From the NCBI RefSeq assembly GCF_039543225.1, contig NZ_BAABJI010000002.1:310001-374000 (forward strand): a stretch of 64,000 nt of DNA, in the 5' to 3' direction. This DNA is from Mucilaginibacter defluvii. Its GTDB lineage: Bacteria; Bacteroidota; Bacteroidia; Sphingobacteriales; Sphingobacteriaceae. Shown one piece after another: positions 36,652 to 44,633 of the stretch; the stretch's first letter is position 1, and every line of letters starts with the position of its first letter. Below the pieces are notes generated by a model that was given only the letters and a program-made list of their open reading frames with translations, searched no databases and was not told the origin of the DNA. The position numbers and the translations under genes were made by a program.

Positions 36652-37374
36652 ATGTCCCTCCAAGATCAACATATCATTAAAGAACTCCGGCAGCAAATTT
36701 TGCGGTGGGAGGGTTATAAGCCGCCCGCGAGTGGCAGGTTTGAGCCTTTGGGTATAGGTGATCTGGAGCAGGCTTTTCCGAACAAGGTTTTCCCTAAAAG
36801 CCGCGTGCACGAGGTGGTTTGTGCCAGTACAGAGCAGGCTGCGGCATCCGGTGGATTTCTGGCGGGCGTAATATCGTTATTATTAAAACAAGGTGGCGTT
36901 TGCGTTTGGATATATCGTGCAGGGCGTGTATTTGCACCGGCATTGGCAACTTTTGGCGTGGCGCCCCATCAAATCGTATTTATCGACCTGAAAAAAGATT
37001 CGGATGCCTTATGGGTGATGGAAGAGGCGCTGAAATGCAACGGGCTTACCGCCGTTGTTTGCGAACTGAAAGACATGGATTTTAAACAATCGCAACGTTT
37101 ACAGCGCGCGGTTGAGCATAGCCGGGTTACGGGTTTTGTGTTGCGTAACGCAACAGATAAACTGACAGCAACGGCTTGTGCGGCCCGCTGGCAAATTAAA
37201 CCGGTACCCAGCATGCCCATAAATGGCTTGCCCGGCGTTGGCCATTTTTGCTGGCAGGTTGATTTACTTAAAGTACGTAACGGGCAAACGGGTAGCTGGG
37301 TAATGCAATGGCAGGAGGGCATGTTTGAGCAGGTTACCGAAATTTTGTTTGATGAGGAAAGACAAGTGGGGTAG
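36652..37374 (+). CDS. imuA: ImuA-like RecA-fold protein of the mutasome
   Basis: A 240-residue protein of the ImuA family. The sequence has the RecA-like core (GGFLAGVISLLLKQGGVCVWIY and IVFIDLKKDSDALWVMEEAL) but no Walker A lysine, as ImuA proteins are degenerate RecA/SulA homologues. It is the first gene of imuA-imuB-dnaE2, a three-gene cassette that carries out damage-induced mutagenic translesion synthesis in many bacteria. Its stop is 2 bases before imuB. Its exact role is unclear even in model species. Confidence 0.85.
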   Translation: MSLQDQHIIKELRQQILRWEGYKPPASGRFEPLGIGDLEQAFPNKVFPKSRVHEVVCASTEQAAASGGFLAGVISLLLKQGGVCVWIYRAGRVFAPALATFGVAPHQIVFIDLKKDSDALWVMEEALKCNGLTAVVCELKDMDFKQSQRLQRAVEHSRVTGFVLRNATDKLTATACAARWQIKPVPSMPINGLPGVGHFCWQVDLLKVRNGQTGSWVMQWQEGMFEQVTEILFDEERQVG

Positions 37375-37376
37375 AT

Positions 37377-38873
37377 ATGCAAAAGCGTTATATGGCAATA
37401 TGGTTCAGGCATTTGCTTACCGATGGCCTAATTCGCAGGCGGCCGGGGTTAAAAGATCAACCACTGGTACTTGCCGCGCCTCAAAAAAACCGTATGGTTA
37501 TAACTGCTTCAAGCCCGGTTGCTGAACGCGAAGGAGCCTTTGCCGGTATGGCAGTAGCCGATGCAAGGGCGGCTACCATTGATTTGATCGTAATGGATGA
37601 TGTGCCCGGCATGGCCGCAAAATTACTCCGGCTGATAGGTATAGGCTGCATCAGGTATACTCCCATAGTATCTATCCATTTACCCGATGGGTTGATACTG
37701 GATATTTCAGGTTGCACGCATTTATGGGGTGGCGAACGGGGGTATTTAAAAGAATTGGTTAACAGGCTGCGCTCCGGTGGTTTTAATGCCCGCGCCGCCA
37801 TAGCCGATACGCCTGCCGCGGCATGGGCTGTTGCCCGTTTCGCTAAAAAAAATCCTATAGTACCTGTTGGCGGGCAGGCCAACGCTTTAGCCGGGCTGCC
37901 GCCCGCAGCATTAAGGCTTGAACCTGAAGTGAACGATCTTTTAAAAAAATTAGGCTTTAGCACTATAGCGCCGTTGCTTACCATAGCCCCGCAGGCATTA
38001 CGCAGGCGCTTTGGGCAAAACCTGTTAACAAGGCTTGGTCAGGCATTAGGTACCGGAGATGAATATTGGGAACCCATCAGCCTGCCGGTAAATTATATGG
38101 AATGGCTGCCCTGTATGGAGCCTGTACGTACTGCCCCGGGTATTGAAATAGCTATTCATACACTGCTCGAGAAAACATGCCTGCGCTTGCAGGGCGATGG
38201 TAAAGGCATACGTAAAGCGGTGCTTAAATGCCACCGTATTGATGGGCGTAAGGTACAGGTTGCTGTAAGCACTACACGCGCATCGCACAGCGTATCGCAC
38301 CTTATGCGTTTATTTAAGTTGCAGGTTGCCAAAATTGAACCAGCCTTAGGTATTGAGCTGTTTGTTTTAGAGGTACTAAGGTTTGAGGATATGGAAGCGC
38401 CGCAGGAAGCGCTGTGGGCGGAGGCTAAAGGGTTAGCGGATGCTAACCTTGCCGAATTGTTGGATAAGATTGCCGGTAAAGTAGGCACAGATGCCATTAA
38501 ACGGTACCTGCCCGCTGAACATCACTGGCCTGAGCGCGCGGTAAGGGTTGCAGGGTCGTTACAGGAGCAGCCCGAAACGCAATGGCCGCAGTTACCCAGG
38601 CCGATACGCTTGCTGCCTATACCTGAGCCAATAGAGGTAATGGCCCTGGTGCCCGATCATCCGCCCAAAGTATTCACCTTTAAAAATAAACGCCACACTA
38701 TAGCCCGGGCCGATGGACCTGAACGCATTGGGCGCGAATGGTGGCAGGATAAAGGCGAGCACCGCGATTATTATGTGGTTGAAGATACCGAAGGGCAGCG
38801 GTATTGGTTGTTCCGTTCGGGCCATTACGATGGTAATGATGCCCGCTGGTATCTGCATGGTTATTTTGCTTAA
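37377..38873 (+). CDS. imuB: ImuB, catalytically inactive Y-family polymerase homologue
   Basis: A 498-residue Y-family-like protein. ImuB proteins bridge the error-prone polymerase to the sliding clamp. The N-terminal palm begins MQKRYMAIWFRHLLTDGL, and the catalytic acidic pair (SIDE in active polymerases) is replaced: the matching segment reads ILDISGCTHLWGGE, which fits the known loss of catalysis in ImuB. The little-finger-like region and a C-terminal ImuB domain with KNKRHTIARADGPERIGREWW follow. The ATG is 2 bases after imuA, and dnaE2 starts 6 bases after its stop. A clamp-binding motif was not identified. Confidence 0.85.
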   Translation: MQKRYMAIWFRHLLTDGLIRRRPGLKDQPLVLAAPQKNRMVITASSPVAEREGAFAGMAVADARAATIDLIVMDDVPGMAAKLLRLIGIGCIRYTPIVSIHLPDGLILDISGCTHLWGGERGYLKELVNRLRSGGFNARAAIADTPAAAWAVARFAKKNPIVPVGGQANALAGLPPAALRLEPEVNDLLKKLGFSTIAPLLTIAPQALRRRFGQNLLTRLGQALGTGDEYWEPISLPVNYMEWLPCMEPVRTAPGIEIAIHTLLEKTCLRLQGDGKGIRKAVLKCHRIDGRKVQVAVSTTRASHSVSHLMRLFKLQVAKIEPALGIELFVLEVLRFEDMEAPQEALWAEAKGLADANLAELLDKIAGKVGTDAIKRYLPAEHHWPERAVRVAGSLQEQPETQWPQLPRPIRLLPIPEPIEVMALVPDHPPKVFTFKNKRHTIARADGPERIGREWWQDKGEHRDYYVVEDTEGQRYWLFRSGHYDGNDARWYLHGYFA

Positions 38874-38879
38874 TACATT

Positions 38880-41800
38880 ATGGCTTACGCGGAACTACAG
38901 GTAACATCAAATTTTAGTTTTTTGCGTGGCGGATCGCATCCGCACGAACTGGTTGAGCAGGCCAAGGTACTTGGCTACACTTCAATTGCCATTACCGACC
39001 GCAATTCAATGGCCGGCATTGTACGTGCACACATGGAAGCTAAAAGCAGTGGCATCCGTTTTATCCCGGCATGCAGGCTTGATCTGGCAGATGGCGCCAG
39101 CTTGCTTGCTTATCCTGTTGACCATGAGGCATATGCCCGTCTTTCTGCACTGCTTACTTTAGGGAATCTGCGGACTGAAAAAGGTAAATGTTTGCTTTAC
39201 AAAGCCGATGTGTATAACTATAAAGAAGGTATCATATTTATCGTTGTTCCTCCCGAACGCTTAAACAGCAGTTTTGAATTTGATACTGCTTTTTTAAATG
39301 ATCTTAAAGAATATCAGCAACAATTTGGAAATGCGCTTTATCTGGCTGCTTCGTTTAATTATCACGGTCAGGATGCCAAAAGATTATACAGGCTTGCGCA
39401 AACCGGCGTACCGCTGGCTGCAACCGGAGATGTGCATTACCATGAGCACGAACGCCGTGAATTGCAGGACGTATTGACTTGCATCCGTGAGAAATGCACC
39501 ATCCATAATGCAGGCTTTAAACTGCATCCTAACGCCGAGCGCTACCTGAAGCCTATGGATGAAATTTACAGGCTTTTCAGGGAATATCCGCAAGCTTTAA
39601 GCAACACGCTTTTAATTGCAGACAGTTGCAGGTTTTCCTTAGATTCCCTAAAATACCTGGAACCGGCTGAAAAATTAGTGAACGGTCTTACCACCCAGCA
39701 GCGGCTTGAAAAGCTTGCCTGGGCAGGAGCAAAGGAGCGTTTTGGCGACCCAATTCCCCCAAAGCATGTTGAACAAATAAAATTTGAACTTGAGTTTATT
39801 GCCAAACGGCGGCTTGCATGGTATTTTCTGCGTGTTTACCGTTATACCCAGCAAGCGGAGGATCTGGGGATATTGCACCAGGGCAGGGGGTCAGCAGCCA
39901 ATTCAACGGTGTGTTATTGTTTGGGGATAACCGCTGTTAACCCGGCAGAATCGAGGTTGCTTTTCTCGAGATTTATGTCGGATGCGCGCGATGAATGGCC
40001 GGATATTGATGTGGATTTTGAGCATGAGCGGCGGGAGGAGATCATTCAGTTTATATATAACGATTATGGGCGCGATCGCGCGGCCATAGTAGCTACCGTT
40101 ACGCAGGAAAGGCACAAGGGCGCCATACGTGACGTAGGGAAAGCAATGGGCCTGTCTGAAGATACTATAAAGCGGTTGGGTGCCACCATCTGGGATTTCA
40201 GGGAGGAAGGGTTTGATGAAAATCGGTTGAGCGGCCAGGGTTTAAACCCGCATGATCCGCTTATCCGTAAAGTACTGGAACTTACTAACCAACTGATCGG
40301 CTTTCCGAGGCAATTGGGCCAGCACACCGGCGGGTTTGTAATTACCGAAGGTAAACTTACCGACATTTGCCCGGTGCACAACGCCCGCATGGTGCAGCGC
40401 ACACAGGTGGAGTGGAATAAAGATGATCTGGAGGATCTGCAGATATTAAAAGTGGATGTGCTGGGCTTGGGTATGCTCACCATGATACGCAAGGCGTTTG
40501 ATATGGTGCTCAAACATTACAACCGCAAGCTCACCCTGGCAAACGTACCACAGAGCGATGAGGATGTTTATGACATGATCTGCCGTGCAGATACTATCGG
40601 TGTTTTTCAGATTGAGAGCCGGGCGCAAATGTCTATGCTGCCCAGACTTAAACCCAGAAAGTTTTATGACTTGGTAATAGAAGTAGCGATAGTGAGGCCC
40701 GGACCTATTCAGGGCGACATGGTGCACCCATACCTGCGCAGGCGCGATGGGCTGGAATTACCCGAATATCCGAAACCAGAACTAAGAGAAATATTAAAAC
40801 GGACGCTTGGCGTACCGCTATTCCAAGAGCAGGCGATGGAAATTGCCATAGAGGCAGCAGGTTTTACACATGCTGAGGCCGATCAATTGCGCCGGAGTAT
40901 GGCATCATTCAAGGCCAACGGCAAATTGCATATCTACGAGAGGAAACTGGTAGAAGGGATGGTTGCGCGTGGCTACGAAAGGGACTTTGCTCACCGCATA
41001 TTTAAACAGTTGCAAGGCTTTGAAGGGTATGGTTTTCCTGAAAGCCATGCCGCCTCGTTTGCATTGCTGGTATATATATCATCTTGGCTTAAGTGTCATT
41101 ACCCTGATGTGTTTTGTGCCGCTTTGCTCAACAGTCAGCCCATGGGGTTTTATCAACCTGCCCAAATTGTTCAGGACGCGAAGAATCATGGCGTGCTGAT
41201 TTTGCCGGTTGATGTAAATTATTCTGAATGGGATAATATTATCGAAAACAAGAACGGTAAAAATGCTGTTCGCCTGGGCTTTAGGCAGGTTAAAGGTTTG
41301 CGTGAAGAGGATATGACCATACTGACCGTTTGCCGTAAAGATGGTTATACCCATATTGACGAGTTGAGGGCAGCTGGGGTGCCTGAAAATTCCTTACAAA
41401 GATTAGCTGACGGTGACGCTTTTCGTTCAATGGGGGCCGACAGGCGCATGGCCTTGTGGGAAATTTCTGCGCTTGCCGACAGGCCTATAGGGCTTTTTAA
41501 AGGACAGTTATCTGAAACCGTGCTCGAAGATAGTGTGCCGCTGCCTTTAATGACCCGTGGCGAACATGTGGTGCAGGATTATTTCTTTACCGGTTTATCG
41601 CTGAAAGATCATCCCGTAGGCTTGCTTCGCACACAATTGTCCCGCCTAAAAAATATCAGGATAAGCGAGTTAACCCGGCATAAGGATGGCGATTATGTGA
41701 GCATAGCAGGCCTGATAACTGTGCGGCAGCGGCCGGGAACTGCCAAGGGAGTGTTGTTCATGACTTTAGAAGATGAAACCGGCTCGGCCAATCTGGTGGT

Positions 41801-42068
41801 ATGGCAAAAGCTTTTTGATACCTATCGGAAAGAGATCGTACAATCAAAGTTGTTTATGGCAAGCGGCAAATTGCAGATGGCCAACGGTGTGATACACCTG
41901 GTCGTAAGGCAGTGCTTTAATTTAACCCCCGTGTTAAATACGCTTACATCAAACCTGCAAACGCCAACAATGCGGGGAGATGAAACTAGTAAACCCGAAG
42001 ATTATGATGGGCGCTCGTCATCCGCGCCAACAAGCCGGGCTTTTCATAAAGGGCGAAATTTTCATTAA
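38880..42068 (+). CDS. dnaE2: Error-prone DNA polymerase DnaE2
   Basis: A 1062-residue C-family polymerase of the DnaE2 type, full length. The N-terminal PHP domain begins AYAELQVTSNFSFLRGGSHPHEL, the catalytic Asp motif PDIDVDFEHERREEII lies near residue 380, and the third Asp is in LKVDVLGLGML. An OB-fold (HKDGDYVSIAGLITVRQRPG) is near the end. DnaE2 works with ImuA and ImuB in damage-induced mutagenesis. Its PHP domain lacks the clear metal-binding histidine run of proofreading types. The stop is only four bases from the convergent ctlX stop, with no visible terminator. Confidence 0.96.
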   Translation: MAYAELQVTSNFSFLRGGSHPHELVEQAKVLGYTSIAITDRNSMAGIVRAHMEAKSSGIRFIPACRLDLADGASLLAYPVDHEAYARLSALLTLGNLRTEKGKCLLYKADVYNYKEGIIFIVVPPERLNSSFEFDTAFLNDLKEYQQQFGNALYLAASFNYHGQDAKRLYRLAQTGVPLAATGDVHYHEHERRELQDVLTCIREKCTIHNAGFKLHPNAERYLKPMDEIYRLFREYPQALSNTLLIADSCRFSLDSLKYLEPAEKLVNGLTTQQRLEKLAWAGAKERFGDPIPPKHVEQIKFELEFIAKRRLAWYFLRVYRYTQQAEDLGILHQGRGSAANSTVCYCLGITAVNPAESRLLFSRFMSDARDEWPDIDVDFEHERREEIIQFIYNDYGRDRAAIVATVTQERHKGAIRDVGKAMGLSEDTIKRLGATIWDFREEGFDENRLSGQGLNPHDPLIRKVLELTNQLIGFPRQLGQHTGGFVITEGKLTDICPVHNARMVQRTQVEWNKDDLEDLQILKVDVLGLGMLTMIRKAFDMVLKHYNRKLTLANVPQSDEDVYDMICRADTIGVFQIESRAQMSMLPRLKPRKFYDLVIEVAIVRPGPIQGDMVHPYLRRRDGLELPEYPKPELREILKRTLGVPLFQEQAMEIAIEAAGFTHAEADQLRRSMASFKANGKLHIYERKLVEGMVARGYERDFAHRIFKQLQGFEGYGFPESHAASFALLVYISSWLKCHYPDVFCAALLNSQPMGFYQPAQIVQDAKNHGVLILPVDVNYSEWDNIIENKNGKNAVRLGFRQVKGLREEDMTILTVCRKDGYTHIDELRAAGVPENSLQRLADGDAFRSMGADRRMALWEISALADRPIGLFKGQLSETVLEDSVPLPLMTRGEHVVQDYFFTGLSLKDHPVGLLRTQLSRLKNIRISELTRHKDGDYVSIAGLITVRQRPGTAKGVLFMTLEDETGSANLVVWQKLFDTYRKEIVQSKLFMASGKLQMANGVIHLVVRQCFNLTPVLNTLTSNLQTPTMRGDETSKPEDYDGRSSSAPTSRAFHKGRNFH

Positions 42069-42072
42069 AAAA

Positions 42073-42990
42073 TTAATGCTTTGCCGGCAAGTGTACTTCG
42101 GCCATCATGCACCTGGCGCTGCCGCCGCCATTGGTTTCAATCGTGCTGATATCGGCATACAAGGGCTTACTGTAGCTTGACAGCGCTTCCTGCTGCTCTT
42201 CATCAAGCGAGTTCCACGCGCTTGCCGACATCACGATCAGGCTATCTCCCGCCTGGTTATGTACCTCCAGCATATTGCCCGCGAAGTGGTTCATCTGGTC
42301 AAACGTAATATTGATGATCTCCTTACCGCTTGATTCAATGGCATCAATCACAGCTTCCAGTTGTTCATCATCGGTGATGCTCTCCAGGCATATCACCACA
42401 TACTTAGTAGCAATGGCCATTAAAACGTTGGTGTGATAAATGGCTCTGCCCTTGGCATCAAAAGCATCAAACAAAACGGGCTTATACCCGGCTTGCTCGC
42501 AAAATGCACCTAATATATCAGCATCAGTACGCGGCGAAAGGCAGGCGTAGGCAATTTTATTTTCCCGGTCGAGCACCATACTGCCGGTACCTTCCAAAAA
42601 TTTATGCTCACTTTCAAAGCGGCTCAAATCAGTAATGTGGGCTATGTTGAAATCTTCCTGTAAGTCGCGAACAATATCTTCCCGCCGTTCAAGCCTTCGG
42701 TTTTCGGCCTGCATAGGGTACAGGTATACATTACCATCCTCATGGAATGAAACCCAGTTATTCGGGAATATCGAATCAGGCGTATGCGGCTCGGCAGTGT
42801 CATCTACTACGATGACATTTACGCCGTTGTCGCGTAGTAATTGCACAAAGCCGTCAAACTCCTGTAGCGCCTTCTGTTGCACATCGGTTTGCTCCGCATT
42901 TCTATTTTGAAAAGCGTTACTACCCGCGGTTTGCTCGTTAAAACCAAAAGCCACCGGGCGGATCATCAGTATGTTGGATGTTGCTTGCAT
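42073..42990 (-). CDS. ctlX: CtlX-like citrulline hydrolase (amidinotransferase fold)
   Basis: A 305-residue protein of the pentein fold, from ATG 42990 (a GTG at 43017 adds nine residues). It resembles CtlX, the Francisella citrulline-utilisation hydrolase, with the pocket motif FPNNWVSFH, the LEGTGSMVLDR acidic motif, His in YHTNVLMAI and the nucleophile Cys in GGGSARCMMAEVHL. CtlX proteins are proposed to split citrulline to ornithine, ammonia and CO2. It is downstream of the arginine-deiminase-like gene on the same strand, with an 106-base gap carrying short repeats. This function is inference by family. Confidence 0.8.
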   Translation of the reverse strand: MQATSNILMIRPVAFGFNEQTAGSNAFQNRNAEQTDVQQKALQEFDGFVQLLRDNGVNVIVVDDTAEPHTPDSIFPNNWVSFHEDGNVYLYPMQAENRRLERREDIVRDLQEDFNIAHITDLSRFESEHKFLEGTGSMVLDRENKIAYACLSPRTDADILGAFCEQAGYKPVLFDAFDAKGRAIYHTNVLMAIATKYVVICLESITDDEQLEAVIDAIESSGKEIINITFDQMNHFAGNMLEVHNQAGDSLIVMSASAWNSLDEEQQEALSSYSKPLYADISTIETNGGGSARCMMAEVHLPAKH

Positions 42991-42996
42991 TTTTTT

Positions 42997-43097
42997 AGTC
43001 GATAGTCTACAGACCACGGTCCATAGTGATTTTGAGCATAGTCTTGTTATTAAATAGTTTTAAGTCTATAGTCTATTGACTATCGACCATGGACTAT
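42997..43097. repeat. Intergenic tract of GTCTATAGTC/GGACTAT-like repeats
   Basis: Two related blocks, 42997-43027 (AGTCGATAGTCTACAGACC and following) and 43063-43097 (AGTCTATAGTCTATTGACTA and following), are built from short units around AGTCTATAGTC, GACTATCGACC and GGACTAT. They contain direct and inverted copies. The second block runs into the stop codon of the upstream deiminase gene. Similar low-complexity tracts are familiar in Sphingobacteriaceae intergenic regions. Confidence 0.6.
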
Positions 43098-44533
43098 TAC
43101 CCAATTTTCTCCCGCCAAAGCGGCATACTCATACAGTGGAAACCACCGCGGGCACGCGATAGTTCTGCTGACGGTATCAGGACCAGTGTATCTGTAAGCG
43201 TTTTGGGGTTTAACTCGTTATTCTCAAATTTTTGAAGCAGTTCTGCTACCGGGATGATGTTAAATCCCTGAGCGACGAATGCCTCAACCGTTTTATCATT
43301 ACGGTCATAACCTAATACCACACCCTCTTTTACGGCCAGCAGATTGCACGAGTCCGTCCATTGCTCGCGGGCATCAAAAGGGAAGGTATTATTGCCTGAA
43401 TAAATAAACTTTACTTCGCCCTCATAGCCAAGGTCTTTATGGCTGATATCGGTCAATAACTCCTCAATATTATCAAACGTTTTAGGCTTTTTACCTTGCC
43501 TGAACTGTACGATCTCTGTTTTCTCCTTGCTCTTTTTATCGGCAAACCATGCAGCAGGCCCGGCTTCTTTCTCAGGTTTCTCCGCTATGGCCAGCGAGTG
43601 CAGTATCACCCACATATCGCGCCTTACCTGCGTAAACACGGTGTCAATATGCATATAATCGCGCTTGTTGGGTATTTTAACTACCGTTACTTTTTTAACC
43701 ACGTTATGCTCAAACAGGAGTTTAATGGCTTCATCAGCACCGCTGGTTGAGGTACGTTCACTGCAGCCAATAACCAGGTGGTCGGGGCTTACCATCATTA
43801 CGTCGCCGCCTTCGAGCGTGGTTTTTTGTTCGTTATCCTCGCCGGGACGTAAAAAGTGATGCACCGTTTCGGGTATCTCCAAAATATTGTCGCGAAATTT
43901 GGCGAACAGCGGGTGGTTAAAAAATATATACCGCATTAGTAAAGTCTCGCGAAAGCGGGCTTTTTTGGCGGGTTTATTTAATAACACGTAATTATTTATG
44001 GCGATACCGATATCTCTCGAAAATATCAAATTAGGTATAGGCGCAAAGATCATCTCGTCATCATTCAACGCGCCCGAGATAAATATTTTAGCAAGCTGTA
44101 CCGCGTCGGTATCAATCAGCCTTAATTGCATGCGGTAGCTACAGCCTTCAATGGCGCAAACAGAGGCTACCAGTTTTTTACGGATATCGGTTTCCTGCAA
44201 TATATCGCTTAGCAATACTTGTAGTTCGAGCACTTTGGTTGATGAGTGGAAATCTTTATTGTCGGGTTTAAAAAATGAGCGGTCCGTATCAACCTCATCA
44301 AGTTTTCCCTTTATCTTATCCGGATCGAGAAAGTAGAGCAGCAGTTTTATATAATAATCGTATTCTTTTTTGCGGAGCGTATCTAAGTGTACAATATCTT
44401 CAAACAGCCAATCCTGCGCTTTAGAGGGTACTACTTTACCCAGTCCGCTATCCGGACTATGGATCAATACAGCGCGCAGGCTGCCTATCTCCGAGGTTAC
44501 ATCTATCCTGAAATCTTTGTCGTTAAGCGTCAT
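43097..44533 (-). CDS. Arginine-deiminase-family protein
   Basis: A 478-residue pentein-fold protein with the full arginine deiminase set: NLIFSRDIGIAI (cf. FTRDP), LEGGDVM, catalytic His in YMHIDTVFTQ, and nucleophile Cys in RARGGFHCMSMP. By family it would hydrolyse arginine to citrulline and ammonia. It is longer than ArcA by about 70 residues, with an insertion near 320-380 rich in Lys/Glu (KPEKEAGPAAWFADKKSKEK). It lies upstream of ctlX on the same strand and divergent from argS. No ornithine carbamoyltransferase or carbamate kinase gene is near, so the usual ADI pathway is not complete here. Confidence 0.85.
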   Translation of the reverse strand: MTLNDKDFRIDVTSEIGSLRAVLIHSPDSGLGKVVPSKAQDWLFEDIVHLDTLRKKEYDYYIKLLLYFLDPDKIKGKLDEVDTDRSFFKPDNKDFHSSTKVLELQVLLSDILQETDIRKKLVASVCAIEGCSYRMQLRLIDTDAVQLAKIFISGALNDDEMIFAPIPNLIFSRDIGIAINNYVLLNKPAKKARFRETLLMRYIFFNHPLFAKFRDNILEIPETVHHFLRPGEDNEQKTTLEGGDVMMVSPDHLVIGCSERTSTSGADEAIKLLFEHNVVKKVTVVKIPNKRDYMHIDTVFTQVRRDMWVILHSLAIAEKPEKEAGPAAWFADKKSKEKTEIVQFRQGKKPKTFDNIEELLTDISHKDLGYEGEVKFIYSGNNTFPFDAREQWTDSCNLLAVKEGVVLGYDRNDKTVEAFVAQGFNIIPVAELLQKFENNELNPKTLTDTLVLIPSAELSRARGGFHCMSMPLWREKIG

Positions 44534-44551
44534 AAAAGGTTATAATGGTAG

Positions 44552-44559
44552 CAAATCTA
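44552..44559 (-). promoter_or_regulatory. Bacteroidota -7 element (TAGATTTG) for the deiminase operon
   Basis: The minus-strand match to TAnnTTTG lies 18 bases before the ATG at 44533. No upstream TTTG is apparent at normal spacing. Confidence 0.45.
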
Positions 44560-44621
44560 TTACAAAAAATGTTACAGAAGTAGATGGTGTTATTTTTTAC
44601 GCTCAACTCGCAGCATTTACT

Positions 44622-44629
44622 TAATTTTG
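44622..44629 (+). promoter_or_regulatory. Bacteroidota -7 element (TAATTTTG) at the argS start
   Basis: It is a clean TAnnTTTG match but ends four bases before the argS ATG, so the transcript would be almost leaderless. The spacing may be real or chance. Confidence 0.4.
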
Positions 44630-44633
44630 GCGG

